Shown piece by piece: positions 44,744-53,443 of a stretch of 64,000 nucleotides of DNA. The translations under genes were made by a program, and so were the position numbers. Under the pieces are notes generated by a model. The model saw only the letters and a list, made by a program, of their open reading frames with translations, did not search any database and had not been told where the DNA came from. How positions within the stretch are numbered: position 1 is the stretch's first letter; every line of letters starts with the position of its first letter. The stretch is from Nocardia cyriacigeorgica (lineage in GTDB: Bacteria > Actinomycetota > Actinomycetes > Mycobacteriales > Mycobacteriaceae), in the NCBI RefSeq assembly GCF_005863245.1, contig NZ_VBUT01000012.1, forward strand, positions 124,001 to 188,000. Direction: 5' to 3'.

Positions 44744-44902
44744 TCAGGCGAACGTCAGCCAGTATCGACGACGCGAGCGCTTACGGCAATATCGACCACG
44801 GAGGGTACCGGCCCGGTGTTCGTCACGGGCGGTGTGGATCCCGAGTGCTATGCCGATCAGCAACGCGAGCATCATCGCCGCGAGCAGCGCTATCGTCGTC
44901 AT
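44744..44902 (-). CDS. 52-residue single-span membrane protein
   Basis: A short gene with ATG at 44900-44902 and TGA at 44744-44746. The product has one strong hydrophobic segment (TTIALLAAMMLALLIGIALGI) and a very basic tail with one Cys (GRYCRKRSRRRYW). GAAGG lies seven bases before the ATG. It ends 27 bases before the Excalibur lipoprotein start and may be co-transcribed with it and lpqS. No homologue is recognised. Confidence 0.6.
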   Translation of the reverse strand: MTTIALLAAMMLALLIGIALGIHTARDEHRAGTLRGRYCRKRSRRRYWLTFA

Positions 44903-45115
44903 CGTTCACCTTCATGACCGGACGGGCTCGACCATCCGGTGCCCGTATGTCACCGGATGTCGTCGAGGGCAGGTCCGTGCTGCGGCGCGGTGGTTGCCGT
45001 GCCGGTATTCGTTCCTCGCGCGAGAGGTGCTCGCGTTCACCCCTTCATCCACCCGGCTACCTGTGGTGTTACGTGTCGCGCCCGCGTGTCGTATGCCTGC
45101 GTGTGTGCCGTGCGG

Positions 45116-46093
45116 TCAGCGGGCGGACTGGTAGATCCGGCGCACGATGTCCTCGATCTCGGGCTCCTCGATGGACAGGTCGCGCACCTCCGCCCGTTCC
45201 GACACCGCGGCCAGAAGAGAGGCGGCGGTGGTGGTTTCGGCGTCGAAGGCCAGCCGCTGCCGCACCCCGCCGCCCTCGCTGGACACCAGCGTGGCACCGG
45301 GCAGATCGCGCAGATCCGGTGTCGCTTCGGCCAAGTCCACCACCAGCACCCGCCGCGCGCCGACGGTCGCGCCCAGACCGGCCAGCGTCCCGTCGTAGAC
45401 CAGGCTGCCGTGATCGACCACCAGCACGCGATCGCAGAGCCGCTCGATATCGCCCATATCGTGCGTGGTCAGCAAGAGCGTGGTGCCGCGCTGCGTGCGT
45501 TCATCGCGCAGGAATTCGCGCAACCGCTGCTTGGACAGCACATCTAGTCCGATGGTCGGCTCGTCCAGGATCACCAGGTCGGGGGAGTGCAGCAACGCCG
45601 CCGCCACCTCGGCGCGCATGCGCTGGCCCAGTGACAGCTGACGCACCGGGGTATCGAGGGTGTCGCTCATCTCCAGCTGCTCGACCAGCTCATGGGTGCG
45701 TTTGCGGGCGATCTCGGGGTCGAGCCGGTGGATCGCGGACAGAATCGAAAACGATTCGCGCAGCGGCAGATCCCACCACAGCTGCGACCGCTGGCCGAAG
45801 ACCACACCGATGCGGCTCGCCAGCTGCCTGCGCTGGCGCACCGGCTCGAGACCGCAGGTCCGCACATGGCCGGAGGTCGGCACCAGGATGCCGGTCAGCA
45901 TCTTGATGGTGGTGGATTTGCCCGCACCGTTGGCGCCGATGTAGCCCACCGCGGCGCCGGGTTCGACGCGGAAGCTCATCCGGTCGACGGCGGTGAGCAC
46001 TTCCCGGCGCCTGCGCCAGCGGTCGCCGTCCTTGCGGCGCACCACGAATTGCCGTGTCAGGTTCTCGATCTCGATGATCGGCCCGTCGTTCAT
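45116..46093 (-). CDS. ABC-2 exporter ATP-binding protein
   Basis: A 325-residue ATPase with Walker A GANGAGKSTTIKML near residue 57, the signature QLSLGQRMRAEVAAALL, Walker B LVILDEPTIGLD and a switch His in LLLTTHDMGD. The N-terminal RRKDGDRWRRRREVLTAVD insertion is typical of ATPases paired with DUF990-type permeases. ATG 46091-46093 directly abuts the TAG of the permease gene upstream, so the three genes form one operon. Confidence 0.92.
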   Translation of the reverse strand: MNDGPIIEIENLTRQFVVRRKDGDRWRRRREVLTAVDRMSFRVEPGAAVGYIGANGAGKSTTIKMLTGILVPTSGHVRTCGLEPVRQRRQLASRIGVVFGQRSQLWWDLPLRESFSILSAIHRLDPEIARKRTHELVEQLEMSDTLDTPVRQLSLGQRMRAEVAAALLHSPDLVILDEPTIGLDVLSKQRLREFLRDERTQRGTTLLLTTHDMGDIERLCDRVLVVDHGSLVYDGTLAGLGATVGARRVLVVDLAEATPDLRDLPGATLVSSEGGGVRQRLAFDAETTTAASLLAAVSERAEVRDLSIEEPEIEDIVRRIYQSAR

Positions 46094-46915
46094 CTAGCCG
46101 CCGCCTCCCTGGTAGTGCCTGGTGCCGAGCCGCCATGTGCCGAGCGCGATCAGCCATACCCACAGCGCGGCCAGCGGTGTCAGCCAGGCGAGCCAGGCGG
46201 GCAGGAATGCCGGGCCCTGGACCCCGAGCAGGGCGATGGTCGGCAGGTAGGCGGTGAACGCGACCGGAATGGCGAAGCCGAACAGCAGCCGCAGCGGCGG
46301 TGGGAACACCGACGCGGGCTGGGTGGCGGCGAACACGCCGCCGTAGGTGAAGCTGTTGGTGAGTTCGGAGCCGTCGATCAGGTAGAACTGGCAGCCTGCC
46401 GCGCAGACGAACAACCCGCCGAACAGCGCGATGGCGCTCACCATGGCCGTCACCAGCAGCACGATCGAGCCGAGCGACCAGTCGATATCGTTGCGGGCCA
46501 GCCCGATGATCAGCACCGCGATCGAGACGATCGCGCGGGCGAAGCGGCGCAACGCGATATCGCCGGTGATCAGTTGCAGCAGCAGCGGTTGCGGGCGCAG
46601 GTGGTAGATGTCGAGGGTGCCGAGCCGGATCAGCGTCGGCAGTTGGTCGAGATGCCCGAACAGCACCTGGGCCAGCGCGAACGCGGTATTGCTCAGCCCG
46701 AACAGCAGTAACGCGCCGTCCAGGTCGAGCCCGCCGAGTACTCGGCCGCTGCCGAAGATCACCCAGACCTCGCCGAATTCGGCCAACCCGAGCAGCAGTG
46801 AGCCGAACAGGTCGCTGGCGAAGGAGAGCCGGTAGCTGCGCTGGGAGTCCAGGCGCGAACGCAGGACCGCGCGATAGGGGGTGAGCCAGGTGCCGGCCGC
46901 GGTTCGTTCAGCCAC
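46094..46915 (-). CDS. ABC-2 permease subunit (DUF990-like)
   Basis: A 273-residue membrane subunit with six spans. The LGTLDIYHLRPQPLLLQLITGDIALRRFARA segment (read as two parts) and LDSQRSYRLSFASDL are typical of the DUF990 permease group. GTG 46913-46915 overlaps the preceding permease gene by eight bases. It pairs with the other permease to form a heterodimeric exporter. Confidence 0.88.
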   Translation of the reverse strand: MAERTAAGTWLTPYRAVLRSRLDSQRSYRLSFASDLFGSLLLGLAEFGEVWVIFGSGRVLGGLDLDGALLLFGLSNTAFALAQVLFGHLDQLPTLIRLGTLDIYHLRPQPLLLQLITGDIALRRFARAIVSIAVLIIGLARNDIDWSLGSIVLLVTAMVSAIALFGGLFVCAAGCQFYLIDGSELTNSFTYGGVFAATQPASVFPPPLRLLFGFAIPVAFTAYLPTIALLGVQGPAFLPAWLAWLTPLAALWVWLIALGTWRLGTRHYQGGGG

Positions 46916-47735
46916 CCTGCACCTCGAGTCTGCGTCGTCCCGCGCGCAGCAGCATCTGACCGAGCGCACCGATCGCCACCACCCAGAACAACTGGATGCC
47001 GACGACCGCGAGCGCGTCGATCCCCAGCACCCGGCCCGACAGCACATCGACCGGAGCTTGCAGGATCGACGGAAACGGGGTCGCGTTCGCGACGGTGCGC
47101 AGCCAGTCGGGAAACGTGTGGATCGGTACGGCCAGGCCGGCCAGGAACACCGCGCAGGTGCGGTACAGGATTTCGATTCCGCGCGTCTCCACCACCCAGA
47201 AACCGGTGGTGGCCACGGCGAACAAGCACAGGAACGACACCGCTACGGCCAGCACCACACTGATGGCTCCCAGGACATAGGGGCCGAACGTGGTGGGCAT
47301 CGTCACTCCGAAGGTCAGCGCCCCGACCAGGACGCTCGGCACCCCGCGCGGTACCAGGGTGCAGGCGGCGCGACCCAGATCCGCTGCCAGATAACCGAGT
47401 TGCACGTCCACCGGGCGCAGGAAATCGATCGCGATATCGCCGTCGCGAATGCGATCACGCAATTCCGAACTCGGGCCCATGAATTGAACCGCGCCGAGCA
47501 GACCTTGCGATATCCACACGTAGGCGGCGATGCTCGCGGCGTCGTACTCGCCGAAACTGCCCGCCGCCCCGACCGCGGCCACCATCACCGCCGCGCGGAC
47601 GAACCCGAAGACACAGTTGGTGAACAGGCCCGCGAACATGGCCAGTTTGTACTGCCATTGCCGCCGGAAACCGGCCACCGCCAGATACCAGTACACCGCA
47701 GATGACCTGCGCAGATCCAGCGCACTAGTGAGCAC
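46908..47735 (-). CDS. ABC-2 permease subunit (second DUF990-like protein)
   Basis: A 275-residue membrane protein with six spans. The motif DGDIAIDFLRPVDVQLGYLAADLGRA is the counterpart of that in the neighbouring permease. GTG 47733-47735 has GGGAGGGGG upstream. It is the first gene of the three-gene exporter operon. The transported substrate is unknown. Confidence 0.88.
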   Translation of the reverse strand: MLTSALDLRRSSAVYWYLAVAGFRRQWQYKLAMFAGLFTNCVFGFVRAAVMVAAVGAAGSFGEYDAASIAAYVWISQGLLGAVQFMGPSSELRDRIRDGDIAIDFLRPVDVQLGYLAADLGRAACTLVPRGVPSVLVGALTFGVTMPTTFGPYVLGAISVVLAVAVSFLCLFAVATTGFWVVETRGIEILYRTCAVFLAGLAVPIHTFPDWLRTVANATPFPSILQAPVDVLSGRVLGIDALAVVGIQLFWVVAIGALGQMLLRAGRRRLEVQGG

Positions 47736-47822
47736 AGCGAACCCCCTCCCGATGCCGAGGCACAAGCGTATAACTCTACCTGCCGGGCGGGTTCGACGGA
47801 AGGAAACGGTAGGCCGGAGCGC

Positions 47823-48755
47823 TCAGCTGGGGAGTCCGTGCAACTCCGCCGACCGTGATTCGACCTCGCTGCGCAACGCGGCGAGCACCGCGCGAACTGC
47901 GTTGCTACGCAACGACTCCTCCCGCGCGACCGACCAATACGAAATCTCAGGATTGAATTCCTCCCGCAGCAGCCGGCGCAGCTGGGGTCGTTCGTCGGCC
48001 AGATATACCGGGAGGATGCCGATTCCTGCCCCCGCGACCGTGGCTTCGACATGGGCGAACACGCTGGTCGAACGCAAACTGGTGGCGGGCTGTGGCAGGA
48101 GTTTGGCGGCCAGATCCAATTCGTCGACCTGCAAAGCGGATTCGATGTAGTAGATCAGGCGGTGGTCGGCGAGATCGGCCAGTGCGGTCGGGCTGCCGTG
48201 GCGGGACAGATAGGTGTCACTGGCGTACAGGCCGAGGTAGTAGTTGGTCAGGAAACGGGCGATGGCGCGATGGACGTCGGGGCGGCCCGCCACGATCTCC
48301 AGATCCACGCCCGACCGGTTCTGGCGCACCCGCCGGGTGGCGCTGATCAACTCCACCGACAGTCGCGGATGATTTTCTTGCAGCCGCGCCAGGGCAGGCA
48401 CGGCGAAGCGGACCGCGAAACCGTCCGAGGCCGCGATCCGCACCAGACCGCTCACCCCGTCGCGGGCGGCCTGTGCCGGCGTGGCCAACTGTTGCAAGGA
48501 TCGCTCGATCTCCTCGGCCACGACCAGGGCGCCGCGACCCAACTCCGTGAGTTCCCACCCGCCCGATCCGCGCACGAGTACCCGTCCGCCCATGGCCTTC
48601 TCGAGTGCGGCGATGCGCCGCGACGCCGTGGTCGAGTTCACCCCGAGCGCATCGGCGGCCGCGGAGAATTTGCCGAGCCGCGCGACGGCCAGCATGACCA
48701 GCAGATCATCCGGGTTGGGCTGGCCCGCGGCCATGTTTCGTCGCTCTGCGGTCAT
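47823..48755 (-). CDS. LysR-family regulator, probable controller of mmsB-mmsA
   Basis: A 310-residue LTTR. The N-terminal winged helix is at about residues 15-75 (LLVMLAVARLGKFSAAADALGVNSTTASRRIAALEKAMG across its helices), followed by the substrate-binding domain. It is divergent from the 3-hydroxyisobutyrate dehydrogenase gene, and a cluster of half-sites lies between them at 48777-48804. Valine-derived intermediates are plausible inducers. Confidence 0.92.
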   Translation of the reverse strand: MTAERRNMAAGQPNPDDLLVMLAVARLGKFSAAADALGVNSTTASRRIAALEKAMGGRVLVRGSGGWELTELGRGALVVAEEIERSLQQLATPAQAARDGVSGLVRIAASDGFAVRFAVPALARLQENHPRLSVELISATRRVRQNRSGVDLEIVAGRPDVHRAIARFLTNYYLGLYASDTYLSRHGSPTALADLADHRLIYYIESALQVDELDLAAKLLPQPATSLRSTSVFAHVEATVAGAGIGILPVYLADERPQLRRLLREEFNPEISYWSVAREESLRSNAVRAVLAALRSEVESRSAELHGLPS

Positions 48756-48776
48756 ACAGCGATCTCACCACGGCGA

Positions 48777-48804
48777 CTGCAAATTTGCAGCACCTTGCTG
48801 CAAA
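48777..48804. promoter_or_regulatory. Nested palindromes between lysR and mmsB
   Basis: Three half-sites occur: CTGCAAA (48777-48783), TTTGCAG (48784-48790) and CTGCAAA (48798-48804). The first two form a perfect 14-base palindrome. The last two form a perfect 9-base-arm palindrome TTTGCAGCA...TGCTGCAAA over 48784-48804. Sharing of one half-site by two dyads suits LysR-type recognition and activation sites. Confidence 0.65.
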
Positions 48805-48901
48805 AGTGGGTTGCGAACTGCATTGATATCCATGCGCCGGGTCCCATAGCGTGGCGTGCATCACTCATCTCATGCCAATCGACATCAGGATGGAGCTCGA
48901 C

Positions 48902-49795
48902 ATGGCAACTATCGCGTGGATCGGCCTCGGGCATATGGGCCACCCCATGACGGCGAATCTGGTGGCCAAGGGGCACACCGTCCACGGCTACGACCTGAAC
49001 GCCGACGCGCTCTCCGCCGCGGCCGCGAAGGGCGTGAAGCCGTGTGCGTCGATCGCCGAGGCAGTGCGCGGCGTCGACGCCGTCTTCACCATGCTGCCCA
49101 AGGGTGAGAACGTCCGCGCGGTGTACGAGGGGCCCGACGGGGTGCTCGCCCGAGCGGATTCGTCGGCGCTGCTGGTCGACAGCTCCACCATCGACATCGA
49201 CACCGCGGCCGCCCTGCACGAGATGGCGCGTGAGCGAGGCTTCCGCTTCGTCGACGCTCCCGTTTCCGGCGGTATCAGCGGCGCCGCCGCCGCAACGCTC
49301 ACCTTCATGCTCGGCGGCGAACCCGACGCCGTGGACGCCGCCGCCGAACTCGTCGAACCGATGAGCCGCAACATCATTCGCACCGGCGGTGCCACCTCCG
49401 GTCAGGCCGCCAAGATCTGCAACAACATGATGCTGCTGATCAACCTCGCCGGCTGTGCCGAAGGTGCGGTGCTGGCCCAGCGGCTCGGGCTCGACCCGCA
49501 GGTGTTCTGGAATGTGGCCTCGGTGTCGTCGGCCGATTCGTGGGCGCTGCGCACCTGGTATCCGGTACCCGGGATCGTCGAAACCTCCGCAGCCAACAAC
49601 GGTTTCGATCCGACCTTCGCCGCGAGCCTGGCCAACAAGGACATCGGCCTGGCGCTGCGCGCCGGCGAATCCACCGGCACCCCGCTGCCGACGGCGAGCA
49701 TCGTGGCCGGCCAGCTCCAAGACCTCGTCGACAGCGGTCTCGGCGACCGCGATTGCACGCTGATCATCAAGCACATCGACGACACCATCGCCTGA
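48902..49795 (+). CDS. mmsB: 3-hydroxyisobutyrate dehydrogenase
   Basis: A 297-residue NAD-dependent enzyme of valine catabolism that converts 3-hydroxyisobutyrate to methylmalonate semialdehyde. It has a Rossmann start ATIAWIGLGHMGHPMTANLV, the substrate motif FVDAPVSGGISGA, and the catalytic Lys in GQAAKICNNMML. ATG 48902 has GGAG six bases upstream; the frame is open to 48851 without better support. mmsA follows after 26 bases. Confidence 0.95.
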   Translation: MATIAWIGLGHMGHPMTANLVAKGHTVHGYDLNADALSAAAAKGVKPCASIAEAVRGVDAVFTMLPKGENVRAVYEGPDGVLARADSSALLVDSSTIDIDTAAALHEMARERGFRFVDAPVSGGISGAAAATLTFMLGGEPDAVDAAAELVEPMSRNIIRTGGATSGQAAKICNNMMLLINLAGCAEGAVLAQRLGLDPQVFWNVASVSSADSWALRTWYPVPGIVETSAANNGFDPTFAASLANKDIGLALRAGESTGTPLPTASIVAGQLQDLVDSGLGDRDCTLIIKHIDDTIA

Positions 49796-49821
49796 TCGTC
49801 CAACTCCGAAAGACACAGACC

Positions 49822-51306
49822 ATGAACCGCATTCCGCACTACCTCAACGGCAAACGCATCGACACCGGCCTACGGACCGGCCCGGTCTTCGACCCCGCCA
49901 CCGGTGCGCAGACCGCCGAGGTCGTCTTCGCCTCCGCGCCGGATGTCGCCGACGCCGTCCAGATCGCCAAGAACGCCCTGCCGGGTTGGCGCGCCACCAG
50001 CCTCATCAAGCGCTCCGATGTGTTCTTCCGGCTGCGCCATCTGATCGGCGAACGGCGCGAGGAACTGGCGAAGATCATCTCCGCCGAACACGGCAAGACC
50101 GTCGCCGACGCGGCGGGCGAGATCGCCCGTGGCGTGGAGAACGTCGAATTCGTCGCCGGGCTCACCCATCTGCTCAAGGGCGACTACTCCGAACAGGTTG
50201 CCGGCGGGGTCGACGTCCATCAGGTGAAGCAGCCGGTCGGCGTGGTCGCCTGCATCACCCCGTTCAACTTCCCCGCGATGGTGCCGCTGTGGATGGTGTC
50301 CTCGGCCATCGCCTGCGGCAATACCGTCATTCTCAAGCCGAGCGAGAAGGACCCGTCGGCGGCGGTGTTCATCGCCGAACTGTTCAGCGAGGCAGGGCTG
50401 CCGGACGGTGTGCTGAATGTGGTGCACGGCGACAAGGAGGCCGTCGACGCGCTCATCGACGACAGCGACGTCGCCGCGGTGAGTTTCGTCGGCTCCACGC
50501 CCATCGCCGAGACCATCTACCGCCGCGCCTCCGACAAGGGCAAGCGGGTGCAGGCCCTCGGCGGGGCGAAGAACCACATGGTGGTCATGCCCGACGCCGA
50601 CCTCGACGCCGCCGCCGATGCGGCGGTCTCGGCCGCCTACGGATCCGCCGGTGAGCGGTGCATGGCGGTGTCGGTGCTGGTCGCGGTCGGCGAGGTCGCG
50701 GACCCGCTGATCGACAAGATCACCCACCGGGTGCGGGCACTGCGGATCGGGCCGGGTTCGGATCCGGCCTCGGAGATGGGTCCGCTGATCACCCGCGAAG
50801 CCAGGGACCGGGTCGCCGCTTATGTGGCAGGCGCGGCCGCCGAAGGCGCGAAGGTCGTGGTCGACGGCCGTCAGCAGGTATTCGACTCCGACGGATTCTT
50901 CATCGGCGTCAGCCTGATCGACGAGGTGCGCCCCGGGATGAAGGTCTACGACGACGAGATCTTCGGCCCGGTCCTCGCCGTCGTGCGGGTCGGCAACTAT
51001 CAGGAAGCCGTCGACCTGGTCAACGCCAACTACTACGGCAACGGCGTCGCCATCTTCACCCGCGACGGCAAGTCCGCCCGCCAGTTCGAATTCGACGTCG
51101 AGGTCGGCATGGTCGGCGTCAACGTCCCGATCCCGGTCCCCATCGGCGCCTACTCCTTCGGCGGCTGGAAGAAGTCGCTGTTCGGCGACACCCACATCTA
51201 CGGCCCGGAAAGCATCCACTTCTACACCCGCAGCAAGGTCGTCACCACGCGCTGGCCGGAACCCTCGGAAAGTCAGGTCAATCTGGGGTTCCCCACCAAC
51301 TCCTGA
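49822..51306 (+). CDS. mmsA: Methylmalonate-semialdehyde dehydrogenase (CoA-acylating)
   Basis: A 494-residue aldehyde dehydrogenase that converts methylmalonate semialdehyde to propionyl-CoA. It has ITPFNFPAMVPLWM, the NAD site VSFVGSTPIAETIY, GGAKNHMVVMPDADLD, and the catalytic Cys in GSAGERCMAVS, all characteristic of the MmsA subfamily, which lacks the usual catalytic Glu. ATG 49822 gives the standard N-terminus. It forms an operon with mmsB and is closed by a strong terminator. Confidence 0.96.
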   Translation: MNRIPHYLNGKRIDTGLRTGPVFDPATGAQTAEVVFASAPDVADAVQIAKNALPGWRATSLIKRSDVFFRLRHLIGERREELAKIISAEHGKTVADAAGEIARGVENVEFVAGLTHLLKGDYSEQVAGGVDVHQVKQPVGVVACITPFNFPAMVPLWMVSSAIACGNTVILKPSEKDPSAAVFIAELFSEAGLPDGVLNVVHGDKEAVDALIDDSDVAAVSFVGSTPIAETIYRRASDKGKRVQALGGAKNHMVVMPDADLDAAADAAVSAAYGSAGERCMAVSVLVAVGEVADPLIDKITHRVRALRIGPGSDPASEMGPLITREARDRVAAYVAGAAAEGAKVVVDGRQQVFDSDGFFIGVSLIDEVRPGMKVYDDEIFGPVLAVVRVGNYQEAVDLVNANYYGNGVAIFTRDGKSARQFEFDVEVGMVGVNVPIPVPIGAYSFGGWKKSLFGDTHIYGPESIHFYTRSKVVTTRWPEPSESQVNLGFPTNS

Positions 51307-51310
51307 ATCC

Positions 51311-51350
51311 GACTGCCTGCCCGCCGGAATGAAGCGGCGGGCAGGCAGTC
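51311..51350 (+). terminator. Terminator hairpin after mmsA
   Basis: A perfect 16-bp GC-rich stem (51311-51326 with 51335-51350) with an 8-base loop begins four bases after the mmsA stop. It may also serve the convergent lipoprotein gene. Confidence 0.82.
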
Positions 51351-51389
51351 GGCCGGACACGTTGGTCCGTCAGGTGATTCACCGTCGGC

Positions 51390-51887
51390 TCACCGGATGA
51401 CCTCGGCACGCACTCGTTCGTTCGGAGTGGCGATGTCCCAGAAGCGAACTGTGCCTCGCGCGTTGCGGTACTCGCCGGTGCCGCCGGTGATGGCCATGTC
51501 GAGTGGACTCGCTCCTCTGGTCCAGGTGGACTGCATTGTCACGGATCCGCGCTCGAGTTCCATGGTGATGACGCACTGCATCAACACGTGATCGCCCTCG
51601 ACATGCAGGGTTTGGCACGACCCGCCACCCTGTCCTACTTGGCGCCCGTCGCGTATCGCGTTGCCGGAGTAGACGTCCATATCGCCGAGGCTCAGACCCG
51701 CTGGGCCGAGATCGAGAGCCGCGTACTGGGTGTTCTGAACCTGGAGTTCGATGACTTCGACCTGTTCCTCCGCCGGTTTCTGCGTCTCGTCGCCGCTCGT
51801 GCCGCAGCCGCAGGCGACGGCGGCGATGAGCGACACGGCACCGAGGCGCAGGAGGACTGAGGTAGTGCGTTTTTCGTTGAGGTGCAT
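51390..51887 (-). CDS. Lipoprotein with allene oxide cyclase-like barrel
   Basis: A 165-residue exported protein. A signal peptide with lipobox (GAVSLIAAVACGC) leads to a beta-rich domain with QNTQYAALDLG, GGGSCQTLHVEGDHVLMQC and ITGGTGEYRNARGTVRF. The last motif is diagnostic of the allene oxide cyclase/dirigent-like barrel. ATG 51885-51887 has AGGAAGA upstream. It is the last gene of the ECF41 operon. Its function is unknown. Confidence 0.82.
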   Translation of the reverse strand: MHLNEKRTTSVLLRLGAVSLIAAVACGCGTSGDETQKPAEEQVEVIELQVQNTQYAALDLGPAGLSLGDMDVYSGNAIRDGRQVGQGGGSCQTLHVEGDHVLMQCVITMELERGSVTMQSTWTRGASPLDMAITGGTGEYRNARGTVRFWDIATPNERVRAEVIR

Positions 51888-51922
51888 TCGGTCTTCCTGT
51901 GTGTGCGTTAGTGACAAGTTCT

Positions 51923-52525
51923 TCATGGCCGCTGTTCGTCGACCCAGCCGCGCTCGACCGCCCAGTCGCTCGTTATGTCGGCGGTGATGGGCAGCGTGAG
52001 CAACGAGACGGCGGAAAGTGCGACGAGGAGCCCGATCGACGCGGTCCATTCGCGAGGATGGGCTCGCGGCCGATCCGTGGCATGTCCGCCGGCTCGCCGC
52101 CCGGCCGGCCGCAGAGCCCACGACGCGACGGCGAACGCGACGAACATCAGCGGCGGCGCCCATGACACAGGCGCGTCGCCGAGTGCCAGATACGACACCG
52201 CGGCACCCGACCACATGAAACAGACCCCGGCGTAGGCCCACTCCTTGACCAGCCCGAAACCGGGGACCGCGATCGTGATGGCGGCAGCGACGTGGCATAC
52301 CCCGAGGATGTAGGCGAAGTAGTCCGGGTATCCGAGATGGTCCAGCTGGTCTTCCATCCAGTCGATCGTGAAAAGGTCCCACGCCGCTCCGGCGAGCAGT
52401 TCCGCGAGAATCACGAAAGTGGTGACCCAATAGGCGATGAGCCGGATTCGGTTACTGCGGTTCGGTGCGACGGCGGCCGGTTTCTCGCCGGTCGCGGATC
52501 GTCGAGTGCCGGTCGGAGTTGGCAT
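51923..52525 (-). CDS. DoxX-like membrane protein
   Basis: A 200-residue protein with four or five membrane spans. RLIAYWVTTFVILAELLAGAAWDL and LGYPDYFAYILGVCHVAAAITIAVPG (two parts) are typical of the DoxX-like family seen beside ECF sigma genes. ATG 52523-52525. The gap to the sigma-factor gene is six bases. Confidence 0.85.
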   Translation of the reverse strand: MPTPTGTRRSATGEKPAAVAPNRSNRIRLIAYWVTTFVILAELLAGAAWDLFTIDWMEDQLDHLGYPDYFAYILGVCHVAAAITIAVPGFGLVKEWAYAGVCFMWSGAAVSYLALGDAPVSWAPPLMFVAFAVASWALRPAGRRAGGHATDRPRAHPREWTASIGLLVALSAVSLLTLPITADITSDWAVERGWVDEQRP

Positions 52526-52531
52526 GTCGGT

Positions 52532-53443
52532 TCACCTTGCTTCCCGCTGCCGGCTGAGCCGGCGTGGCACTGTCACGGTGCGGAGCTTGTCCGGATTGCG
52601 GACGGCATAGATATTGGTGATCTGGTCGCCGGTGATCTCGAGCAGGAACACGCCCTCCAGCTGGTCTCCGCGGTAGGCGACCAGCGCGGGCGCGCCGTTG
52701 CACTGGACCGTCTCGATCCGCAGGCCAGGCAGTGCCCGTCCCTTGGGGAAGAGGCTCACCAGGCGTGCGGCCACCGACTCCGCGCCCACCACCGGACGGC
52801 GGGCCGCCGCGGCCTTGCCGCCGCCGTCGGCGATGAGGGTGACGTCCTTCGCCAGCAGCGACAGCAGTCCGTGCAGATCACCGGTCGCGGCCGCCACCAT
52901 GAACTGCTCGGTGATCCGGGCGCTCGTCGCGGTGTCGGCGGGTTCGAACCGCCTGCGCCTGGCCTGCACGTGCTTGCGGGCCCGGTGAGCGGCCTGCCGC
53001 ACCGTTGCAACGGATTTGCCTACCGCGGAGGCGATGTCGTCGTGCGAGAAGCCGAATACCTCACGCAGCACGAACACCACGCGTTCGTCCGGCGTGAGTG
53101 TCTCGAGCACCACGAGCATCGCCATGGACACCGACTCGGCGAGCACCACGTCGGCCGATGCGTCGTTCTCGGCGAGCAGCACAGGCTCGGGCAGCCAGGG
53201 ACCGACGTAGTCCTCGCGCCGACGTGCGCTGGTCCGCAGCGTGTTCAGCGATTGACGGGTCACCAACCGCGCCAGGTAGGACTTGGTATCCCGCACTGTC
53301 GCCAGGTCTACTTCCGCCCACCGCAGGTAGCTGTCCTGCAAGACATCATCGGCCTCCGTCGCCGAGCCGAGTACCTCATAGGCGATGGTGAACAGCAGCG
53401 GCCGCAACAGGGTGAACCGCTCGGCGTGCTCGTCGGCGGTCAT
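52532..53443 (-). CDS. ECF41-group RNA polymerase sigma factor (SigJ-like)
   Basis: A 303-residue sigma factor with a C-terminal SnoaL-like extension. Sigma region 2 is at about residues 10-75 (DDVLQDSYLRWAEV) and region 4 at 110-160 (LTPDERVVFVLREVFGFSHDDIA). The extension carries the two signatures I recall for ECF41: DGGGK at residues 206-210 and NPDKL at 283-287. Members usually lack an anti-sigma factor and control themselves through this extension. The start overlaps the stop of the upstream flavoprotein gene (ATGA). A matching promoter lies in front of that gene. Confidence 0.94.
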   Translation of the reverse strand: MTADEHAERFTLLRPLLFTIAYEVLGSATEADDVLQDSYLRWAEVDLATVRDTKSYLARLVTRQSLNTLRTSARRREDYVGPWLPEPVLLAENDASADVVLAESVSMAMLVVLETLTPDERVVFVLREVFGFSHDDIASAVGKSVATVRQAAHRARKHVQARRRRFEPADTATSARITEQFMVAAATGDLHGLLSLLAKDVTLIADGGGKAAAARRPVVGAESVAARLVSLFPKGRALPGLRIETVQCNGAPALVAYRGDQLEGVFLLEITGDQITNIYAVRNPDKLRTVTVPRRLSRQREAR

